A program made the translations under genes and the position numbers. Positions 37,101 through 44,100 of a stretch of 64,000 nt of DNA are shown piece by piece; position 1 is the first letter of the stretch, and each line of letters opens with the position of its first letter. This DNA comes from Verrucomicrobiota bacterium (GTDB taxonomy: Bacteria; Verrucomicrobiota; Verrucomicrobiia; Verrucomicrobiales; Akkermansiaceae). The notes beneath the pieces were generated by a model. That model was not told the DNA's origin, ran no database searches, and saw only the letters and a program-made list of their open reading frames with translations. The stretch spans positions 1-64,000 of the forward strand of contig JAPLUI010000319.1 of assembly GCA_026397725.1 (NCBI GenBank), written 5' to 3'.

Positions 37101-37353
37101 CCTTGCGCGACTTGAACGAATCAAAATCGCAGACATAGAATGAGCCGCCAAATCCATGTGACTTCAGGATCGGTGCGCAGACCGTATACCCGCTGAGCGG
37201 CCCATCGTCGAAGGTGAGCACTATCAATTTATCAGGAATCGGTTTCTTGAGAACCCCAGCCGGATCGTCCACCTTGGCCGGCTCCGCCCGCCCGAGGATC
37301 ACACCAGCAACCAGCAACACACACATCGGTATTATCTTTGCTATTTCTTTCAT
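34129..37353 (-). CDS. Exported CE4 polysaccharide deacetylase fused to autotransporter-type repeats
   Basis: The 1,074-residue protein has a signal peptide (MKEIAKIIPMCVLLVAGVILGRA). Residues of about 35-250 form a NodB/CE4 domain with TFDDGP at about 45 and the metal-binding NHSAGH at about 103. Two Ig-like domains follow, each with YTVxVxK ends (about 285-460; KPQEYTLTFKDGSATIYTVIV and KPQTYTVTAQDGSSQVYTVAV). Residues 480-1000 carry repeated GxNTYTGPTTxxxGTLxL units, the autotransporter-associated beta-strand repeat, without a recognisable translocator barrel. CE4 enzymes remove N- or O-acetyl groups; the repeats may form a beta-solenoid stalk. I know of no typical CE4 enzyme with this architecture. 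It lies 9 bp downstream of the first operon gene. Confidence 0.82.
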   Translation of the reverse strand: MKEIAKIIPMCVLLVAGVILGRAEPAKVDDPAGVLKKPIPDKLIVLTFDDGPLSGYTVCAPILKSHGFGGSFYVCDFDSFKSRKDWYMTWRQMKAMADGGLEVGNHSAGHFSGLGAMMGMEDELLSNHVPKPTTITWPLGGAAMTDVPALVSSGYLFARGGYSRPYRPTVDNGFDIPSVGLSNMPDFVKMVRQAAGGRIIVIMYHGVPDMEHPPCSVDPAVFKEQMQYLKDNKYKVIALRDLAEYVDPVKASKLPPTAKEFKDTEPVRLAEEIKPYANSANELQHFGFPNLPGGQIEKATIRVTVPYALDVTAIAPVVRLPDGASIAPKPEVARDFSKPQEYTLTFKDGSATIYTVIVNKVAASTDKDMLEFVMPGAGSIPISSTRMGVSMPINTDVTKLAPTLTVSPLAQVVPASGTPRDFTKPQTYTVTAQDGSSQVYTVAVVKSGKPNTFTWGKAETGNWSDASQWSNNLVSGSAPIVDGRDDYVLTFNQPGKNDVTHDLADGFLINQLNLEKKDHGNISLTGKSLTFAKNTAAGVLPGIMQRFLSQKDGLDVPIKLASDIHVVSPERCFLAVSGVISGDGRLTYDGHGTVFDGGADSNFSTLFIATKGTNTYSGGTIINGGRVLQYCKEQPLGTGPVTLNGGQLVCGKMTNPLIVNGGRIAGGSTEWNAPITLNGIAMLDGSASFNQTSGGISGPGGLTMIGTWSTWSIINKGVVSLYGTNTYTGPTTILKGAIAVKKAVALYNADSTKWTPANIIVSKTATLSLSAGGPGEFTGDQVGRLLKKLTTSINSNGMMAGSVLCLDVTHTNESVTVSADIANSKGAGGGPFIIKKSGAGTLQLSGKNTYSSQTILESGTLSVASLNSVVKGKTSSSLGTPTDIEAGEIVIGEEGKDGECALIYTGTGETTDRVINLVGKNSTMTFDQSGSGLFKLTSDLWISGYGSNKQIALTGDSAGTGDFAGSIVNPYDRAGKATTSLTKSGKGTWSLSGTNSYTGPTTVKQGTLSLTNPRSLSDKTEVSLSEDAMLDLNFKGEMRISKLYLDGKLQPAGTYSAANAPKFIKGKGVLKNQG

Positions 37354-37362
37354 ATGATTTGT

Positions 37363-39618
37363 TCATTCCGGCACTGCGGATTGGAAACGATAGGATCCCG
37401 ACCCAAGCTCATACACCGCCGCGCCGCTTTCCATGCGCAGGAACTTGACGCCTGCCGCTTCCGCTGCTGGCTTGTTAGACTCGGTCACTCCGGCGGCGTC
37501 ATTCGCCGGAACATACACCGTCGCGGTGGTGTTGATCGGTATGCTGACTTCCATGGTTAGCTTGTCCCCATCACGCTTCCAGTTGCTGACGATGCGGCCG
37601 TGAATCGAGTCATAGCCGCACTTCACCCAGGTGAGGTCGCCGACAATGGCCGGCTTGATGATGATTTTTTTGAAGCCGGGGCCGGATTCATCTGGGCAGA
37701 TGCCTGCCAACCCCTGATAGAACCAACTGCCTGCGCTGGCAAAACAGGAATGGATCTGGGACCAGATACCGTCCCACTGTTCGCCGAAGGTGGTCATGCC
37801 CTGCGATAACAGATAGCCCCAGCCCGGATAATCCTGCTGATTGGCCATGCTGAAAGCCAGATCGTTGCGCCCGGTTTCCCGCAGCGATTTCAACAGGAAA
37901 TAGGTGCCAAGCATGCCGGTATCAAGATGGCCTTTGTTTTTGACCATGACGGCATCATCGAGTGCTTTCTGAACGTTGGCACGCTGCGCAGCCGGCACCA
38001 TCCCCATCGCCAGCGGCAACGCCTGGTCCAACTCACGACCGCTCTCGTAAAGCTTCTCATTCTCTTTATAGTAAGTAGAATGAATGAGCGTCTTGAGATC
38101 CGTGACTCTCTTCCCGAATTTTTTAGCGTCATCGGTCTTGCCAAGCACGTTGGCCGACTTGTTGACCTGGTTGATGCGGTTGAACAGGTTGTTAGAGCAC
38201 TCGAAGGTGCCGGCGGATTCCAGATCCGATTCGATCATCAGTGCCTCGGCATCGCCGGGTGTAGGCGCGGCCGGCAGCCCTTCGACAATCGCATACTGGA
38301 AACTGAAGTAGTTGTGCTTTGGCCAAATCTGTTCGCCAGGCTTTCCCGCCGAGATGAATTCCAATTGCTGGTTGAATGTCGTGTAGGCGGTCGGCCCATG
38401 GTCGGTATTGAGTTTCCAGACCCCTGAGTTTTTTTCCTCTTCGGCAGTCTGCAAGCGCTTGTCGGCAAACCGGATCGTCACCTTGTGACCGGCCTCGAGC
38501 TTCGGCAGCTTGAGCGTGAACCAGCCGTTGAGGTTGGTGCCGAAATCCAGTTCAAACATGTTGGGGGTCATGGCAGTGCATTTCACCACTGGAAACTTCT
38601 TGGTGATGCGGTTGGGCGGGCATGCCTGCGCCGTCGCGACGCCGGTCGGTTCCGCAAACTCTTCCACAGGCTTCCAAGAACCATTCGTGCAGCCAACCTC
38701 GTTCCAGCCATCGATATCACGGCGCTCATCGATAGTTTCGCGCCCGTTGCCGCACCAGCTCCATCCGAATTCCGTGTGCGAGCTGTCCATCCAGGTCCAG
38801 GTGGGGTCCGTCCCGACCACCACCCTCTGTCCGGCGAGCGACATGTCGAGTTGCACCCTGGCAATGGGCATATGCTCCTGATTCTTCCTGATAAAGGACA
38901 AGCCCAATCCCAACCATACGCCCACGCAGTTGGTTCCGGGCTTCAGGTACTTGCTGAGGTCATAGGTATTGTAGAGCGTGCGCTTCCGGTAAACAGCCAC
39001 GGCCGGCATCAGCACATCATCGCCCACCTTCTTGCCGTTGATATACAATTCATAATTGCCCTTCACATTCACAAAGGCAGTCGCCCGCTCCGGCACGGCC
39101 GCAAGCGTAAACTCCTTGCGCAACCAGGGTGAGGTTTCACCGCCCGCCTTGACCCACTTCGCCTGCCAGTCTTCTGGCTTCAACAGACCCATGGACCAGA
39201 ATGCCGGCGCACCCCATTCCGAAGCCTTTCCATCATTGAGCCACACCCGCACTTTCCAATGGCAATAAGCCCGCGACTCCAACGACTTGCCGGCATATTC
39301 CAACTGGATGCTCTGGTCGCTCGCCACCTTCCCGCTGTCCCACAGGTCGCCCTGGTCGTTAGCTAACAACTCCGGGGAAGACGCGACCAGCACCTGACAG
39401 GCGGTTTGTTTCTGACCTCTGTCTACTGACCTCTGGCTTCTCTCTTCAATGATCCATGACAGGCGCGGCTTTTGCGCGTCGATGCCGAGCGGGTTGTCGC
39501 GGTATTCGCAGCGCAGGTTCTTGAGGTCCATGGCTGAGATGCTCGCGATGCCGGGCAGCATTGCCACGGCAACAAGTAGGCAGGCCGCAAAGCGGCGAAT
39601 GGATGAATGAGGTTTCAT
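37363..39618 (-). CDS. GH78 paralogue lacking the catalytic segment
   Basis: The protein has 751 residues, with start at MKPHSSIRRFAACLLVAVAMLPG (signal peptide). N- and C-terminal regions match the intact GH78 at 15835-18573; the segment ICPDESGPGFKKIIIKPAIV and about 100 residues after it are nearly identical. Between NNLFNRINQ (about residue 480) and VNKSANVLGKTDDAKKF about 160 residues are missing in frame. These include the segment that holds TDCPNREKIGWTGDAH in the intact enzyme. Without this acid-bearing part of the barrel it should not hydrolyse rhamnosides, although sugar-binding sandwiches remain. It is the first gene of the operon, so the deletion has not disrupted downstream expression. 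It may be a decaying copy or a binding protein. Confidence 0.85.
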   Translation of the reverse strand: MKPHSSIRRFAACLLVAVAMLPGIASISAMDLKNLRCEYRDNPLGIDAQKPRLSWIIEERSQRSVDRGQKQTACQVLVASSPELLANDQGDLWDSGKVASDQSIQLEYAGKSLESRAYCHWKVRVWLNDGKASEWGAPAFWSMGLLKPEDWQAKWVKAGGETSPWLRKEFTLAAVPERATAFVNVKGNYELYINGKKVGDDVLMPAVAVYRKRTLYNTYDLSKYLKPGTNCVGVWLGLGLSFIRKNQEHMPIARVQLDMSLAGQRVVVGTDPTWTWMDSSHTEFGWSWCGNGRETIDERRDIDGWNEVGCTNGSWKPVEEFAEPTGVATAQACPPNRITKKFPVVKCTAMTPNMFELDFGTNLNGWFTLKLPKLEAGHKVTIRFADKRLQTAEEEKNSGVWKLNTDHGPTAYTTFNQQLEFISAGKPGEQIWPKHNYFSFQYAIVEGLPAAPTPGDAEALMIESDLESAGTFECSNNLFNRINQVNKSANVLGKTDDAKKFGKRVTDLKTLIHSTYYKENEKLYESGRELDQALPLAMGMVPAAQRANVQKALDDAVMVKNKGHLDTGMLGTYFLLKSLRETGRNDLAFSMANQQDYPGWGYLLSQGMTTFGEQWDGIWSQIHSCFASAGSWFYQGLAGICPDESGPGFKKIIIKPAIVGDLTWVKCGYDSIHGRIVSNWKRDGDKLTMEVSIPINTTATVYVPANDAAGVTESNKPAAEAAGVKFLRMESGAAVYELGSGSYRFQSAVPE
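39413..39447. repeat. Five-unit heptamer array (TGACCTC) in the truncated GH78 gene
   Basis: The units are TGACCTC, TGTCTAC, TGACCTC, TGGCTTC and TCTCTTC. They encode ERSQRSVDRGQ at the same place as in the other GH78 copies. Confidence 0.75.
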
Positions 39619-39674
39619 GTGGATTCCTGATGGCTGTGTTTGCGCTGAATCCCCCATACTTTTCAGGCTGCGAT

Positions 39675-39732
39675 GCTCTTTCACCGAATACTGCTAGAAA
39701 ATTGCTTTCCCGGTGAAGGCCGGTGAAAGAGC
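39675..39732. promoter_or_regulatory. Inverted repeat upstream of the glycan operon
   Basis: GCTCTTTCACCG (39675-39686) and CGGTGAAAGAGC (39721-39732) are perfect 12-bp inverted repeats separated by 34 bp. A second CGGTGAA lies at 39711. It is 57-114 bp upstream of the first operon gene and contains an AT-richer centre, so it could be an operator or promoter region. No regulator gene is present in the window. Confidence 0.4.
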
Positions 39733-39922
39733 CGGTAGGGGAGCTTCGCTGCGCTACGCCCGCCCAAGCCGGACCGGAGGGCGGGAAAAGAATGAAGAGG
39801 ATGGCGGGCCGAGGTTCGCGGACGGGGTCGATTCTTCTCTCTAGCGGGTGGGCATTCTGGCGCATGACATTCCGCTGGCGCAGCATGCCAAGACGGCTTG
39901 AGGGGGATTCATCACTGGTCGG

Positions 39923-40016
39923 CCTGTCTGCGTGCGGATGCGCACAGACAGGGGTTGATCCAATGACTTTTTCCAATTCTGAAATGATTCTGCCATCAAT
40001 GATTCTGCCATACCTG
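39923..40016. repeat. Hairpin and 15-bp repeats, dispersed-repeat type
   Basis: CCTGTCTG at 39923-39930 pairs with CAGACAGG at 39945-39952 through a mostly paired centre. It is followed by two copies of AATGATTCTGCCAT spaced 15 bp apart. The combination looks like a non-coding dispersed repeat that has replaced the 3' part of the methyltransferase remnant. The stretch 39733-39922 contains nothing I can assign. Confidence 0.5.
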
Positions 40017-40483
40017 AGTAGTAACTCCCCGGCTTGCTTGCGGAGGCTGGCGGCCCCGGCCCCGAGTTGTTTCACCTCGGCGGAGGCACCGGCGGCGAGT
40101 TTTGCCTTGGCGGCGTCGGCCACCTGATCGGCTTGCGCTTCGGCGCGGTCGGCTTCCTCGTGGAGGGTGGCGGCGGCAATGCGCACCGCGTCCCGTTCCT
40201 CGCGCAACGGTTCGATAATGGTGGGGCGGATCAGGCGTTCGACGTAGGTGCGGGGCGGGTATTCCGCGCCGAGCTTGTGGCGTTCGCGGGCATCGAGGGC
40301 GCGAGTGGGGAGCGTGCCGAAGATGGACGGCTCGACGGCGCTCCAATCCTTGGCGGCGGCATCAATGAGTATGGCCAGTTGCGCGGCGGAGAGCGGCAGG
40401 GCGGTGGTGGTCTCGAACAGCCCGCCGTTGAAGCAGGCGATTTCCTTCATTAGCAGCGCTGAAAACTCGGTGCCGGTGGCCAA
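39961..40483 (-). pseudogene. Remnant of a type IIG/MmeI-like DNA methyltransferase
   Basis: The minus-strand frame beginning ATGTEFSALLMKEIACFNGGLF continues ALPLSAAQLAILIDAAAKDWSAVEPSIFGTLPTRALDARERHKLGAEYPPRTYVERLIRP. This is the region just before the SAM-binding motif in large MmeI-like methyltransferases, where FNGGLF, SIFGTLFERGLD and KLGAHYT are typical. A charged coiled-coil-like stretch follows, and the frame then runs into dispersed repeats and the glycan operon start. The N-terminal domain, catalytic NPPY motif and target-recognition domain are all absent. A frame continuing to 39446 is artificial. It is a broken restriction-modification gene. Confidence 0.6.
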
Positions 40484-41157
40484 GGATTACCGGATGCTCT
40501 TGCTGGCGGAAGGCGAGGAAAAGTTGCAGGAAGTGAGCGGTGCCGGGGGCGTCATTGAGGTGAAGGTGGTCAGGAGAGGCATGAAGAAGGAAGCGGTGGA
40601 AGCGGAGGTTGGTGGTGCCAGGGAAGGCGGGGCCGGGGCTCATGCGGTCGGGCTAGGTGAGGAGCATGTCCCGGGCATCCTGCGAGCAGCGGTCGAGTTC
40701 ATTGACGACCTGGGACTCTGAGCCTGGATTCGGGTGTCACACAGACGGCGACATGGTCCCTGGCCGGTTTCAGGCGCTCCCGATTGGCCGGGTCCTGATT
40801 CCCCAGATCGACCATCCGGGATTTGAAGTTCGCCTGGCGCTGCGGGTCGTCGCGGCGTGGTGCGATGACCGATGGCTTGCCACAGGCAGCATGAGCAGGA
40901 TGAGGGAAATCATTCCCGGCCGGGTCAGCGAGGGGTGCGCCTTTCCGCAATGAGACAGGTGGCCGTGCGCCGGGCAATTTCGCGCAACATTCCGCGTAAC
41001 CCGCCGCAGCGGTTCCTGATGATGGGAGTGCGGAGACGATGTGCCGGAGCACCCGGCACCCCGTCCCGGCGGCAGCGACCCCTGGCTGCGGACTGCCAAT
41101 CCCAGCACCTTTCGAGATACCGATTTTGATGTTGACCCAATGATTCCAAACCATAAC
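40484..41157. other. Intergenic region without a recognised gene
   Basis: Several frames are open on both strands because of GC content, but none has a recognisable motif, start signal or family resemblance. Part may be further debris of the methyltransferase locus. The last 120 bp read into the kinase gene in frame, and I see no strong ribosome-binding site before ATG 41158. Confidence 0.4.
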
Positions 41158-44100
41158 ATGAGCAAAGCCATGACGGATTCGCCCAATTGCCAGGCCTGTG
41201 GCACTCCGCTCGCGCGGGGTCGCAGTGGTGACATGTGCCCCACCTGCTTGTTGCGGGTGGCCATGGGGGGCGAGTCGCTGTCGCCCGCCGCGCCCCAGCC
41301 CCTGCCCGACCTGGCCGCACTGCAGGCCTTGTTTCCCGACCTGGAGATCATCGGCTTGCTCGGGCGGGGCGGCATGGGCGCGGTCTATCAGGTGCGCCAG
41401 CCGTCGCTCGAGCGCATGGCGGCACTCAAGATCCTGCCGCCGGACCTCGCCGGGGAGCCGGGTTTCCGCGAGCGCTTTCACCGTGAAGCCCGCACCATGG
41501 CGGCACTCAATCACCCCAACATCGTCACCATCCATGACTTCGGCGAACACGGCGGGGTGTTCTTTTTCCTGATGGAATACGTCGATGGCGGCGACCTCGG
41601 GCGGGCCATCCGCAGCGGCACGCTCACCGTTCGCGAGGCGCTCGCCATCGTCCCGCAAATCTGCGAGGCCCTCCAATACGCCCACGATTCAGGGGTCGTC
41701 CACCGCGACATCAAGCCCGGAAATATTCTGTTAGATTCGCGCGGTCGGGTGAAGGTGGCCGATTTCGGCATCGCGAAAATCGTGGGTGCCGCCAGCGATC
41801 CCGGGTTGCCGCGCGATTACCTGCTGGGGACCCCCGAATACATGGCCCCGGAGCAACGCGAGGGTGCCGGCGAGGTTGACCACCGGGCCGACATCTACTC
41901 GCTAGGTGCCGTGTTTTACGAACTCCTAACCGGCAAGCCACCGGTCGAAGGGCACCACCCAGCGCCATCGGAGTGCATGACGCTGGACGCGCGGATCGAT
42001 GACATGGTCCTGCGGGCGATGGCCACCGACCCGCAACTCCGGTACCAGCAGGTCAGTGAATTGCGGGAAGCAGTCGAGCGGATCACGCGGCGTTCGCGGG
42101 CCGTGTGGCCGATCACCGTCGGGGTGCTGCTCGGCGCTTCTATCATCGCCAGCGCGCTGTGGTGGCGGGACCGGCCGGCGGTGGCGGTCGATCCCTTTCC
42201 GCCGGTGTGGGAAAACTCGCTGGGCATGAAGTTCCGGCTGGTGCCGGGCACCGACCTCCGGCTGTCGATATGGGAAACCCGGGTGGGCGATTGGCAGGCC
42301 TTCGAGGCGGGCGACGGACTGCCGACCGGGGCCAGGCGGGCCACTGGAAATCCGCTCGAGCCGCTCGCCATCGCCGAGGGCGAGCGGATTCGCGCCTTCT
42401 GCGCATGGCTCACGCGGACGGAGCGGGCGGCCGGGCGAATCGGCAAGGATGAAATCTACCGTTTGCCGAGCGACCATGAGTGGAGTCTGGCGGTGGGCTT
42501 GCAGGAAGCTGCGGACGCCGCGCCGATGGACCTGCACCTGAAGGACCGCGAGCATTATCCGTGGGGCACGCGGGCGCCAATTCCGGACGACGCGGGAAAC
42601 TACGCGGATTCCGCCCTGCGCGAGCGGATGCCCAACGCGGTGGTGGTGCCCAACTACTATGACGGCCATGCCTATGCCGCGCCGGTCGGAAGTTTCCCGG
42701 CCAACCCGGCGGGCTTTCATGATCTGGGCGGCAACCTGTGGGAAGCGGTTAGCACCGGGGCCGGTGACGAAGCGGGCCTGGTGTATCGCGGCGGCTCGTG
42801 GGCGGCCGGGGCCACGGACGGCGATTGGACCTGCCTGTTGTCATCGTTCCGCGCGTCACCGAAATCCGTGTCGCCGCTGGAGGCGGGCTTCCGGGTCGTG
42901 TTGGCCAAGGCGGGTGCCACGCCCAAACCGAACCAGCTCGCCGCGGCTCGCGAGGGCGACCTCGCCTCTCTAACGGAGCAACTGGCAGCCGGCGCGGAGG
43001 TCAACCAACGCGATGCCATGGCCCGCACCGCCTTGCATTGGGCGGCCTGCGGCGGGTACGCCGACGCGGTCGCGGCCTTGATCAAGGCCGGTGCCGACAT
43101 CGCCGCCAAGGACAAGAATGGCGAAACCCCGTTGCATGGCGCGGCGGCCGCAGGGTCCCTGCCGGCGGTGCAGGCGCTGGTGCAAGCCGGGGCCAAGGTC
43201 AGAACCCGCATCACCCGCACCGGCATGGAACCGATTCACCTGGCGGTGAAAGCGGGACGGCCTGAGTTGTTGGATTTGCTGGCGAGCCACGGGGCCGACC
43301 TCCAGGTCATCGACAACCTGCACAACGCGCCGCTGCACTACGCTGCCAGCGCCGGAGCACGCGACGCCATCGAGTGGCTGGCCGCCCGCAAGGTGCCGCT
43401 GGATGCGCCGGGGCTGGGCGAGGCCACCGCCCTCGGCATGGCGGCGTTTGGTGGCGATGAGGAAACCTGCGCGTTGTTACTGCGGCTCGGCGCGGCACCC
43501 AATCCAACCAGCGGCGCGCTGCTGAGTCCGCTGGCATGGGCGGTGATGGGGGCACACCCGGAGGTGGTCGCGCTGTTGCTGCGTCATGATGCCGACCCGA
43601 AACCCGTGATGGTGGGAACTGCGGCGGGCATGGACCCGGCGACTTTGCAACCCGGCAAACCCGGGAAGGATAGGGACCTCCCCAAACTGCCGTTGCTGCC
43701 GGCGTCGCAACCCGGCAACCGCGCGGCGGTCATCCGTCTGTTGGTCGAGCACGGCATGCCGCTCGAACAACGCGATCCGCAGGGGTACACGCCGTTGCTC
43801 AACGCCGCCTATCGCGGCAACACCGAAGCCGTCCAAACCCTGTTGGAACTCGGCGCCACGCCCGATGCCGCCGACAAGGACGGTTTCACCGCCCTCCACT
43901 CGGCCGCCGAGCAAGGGTTCCTCAAGCTGGTCGAGTTGCTGTTAGGAAAGGGTGCCCAACCCGATGTGCCGAATGGCGAAGGCAGTACCGCGCTGTACTG
44001 CGCGGCGCTCACGGGCCACCGCGAGGTGGTGGAACGCTTGCTGAATGCCGGGGCGAACGTCGAAGGCCTGCCCCAGGCACTCAGCACGCCGGTGCAAACG

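Noticed and set aside
39446..40483. A single 345-residue minus-strand protein
   Set aside because: Only the first part resembles a methyltransferase; the rest reads dispersed repeats and the antisense frame of the GH78 leader.
40699..41685. Minus-strand frame of 328 codons opposite the kinase start
   Set aside because: The plus strand here encodes intact kinase motifs; the opposite frame has no recognisable features.
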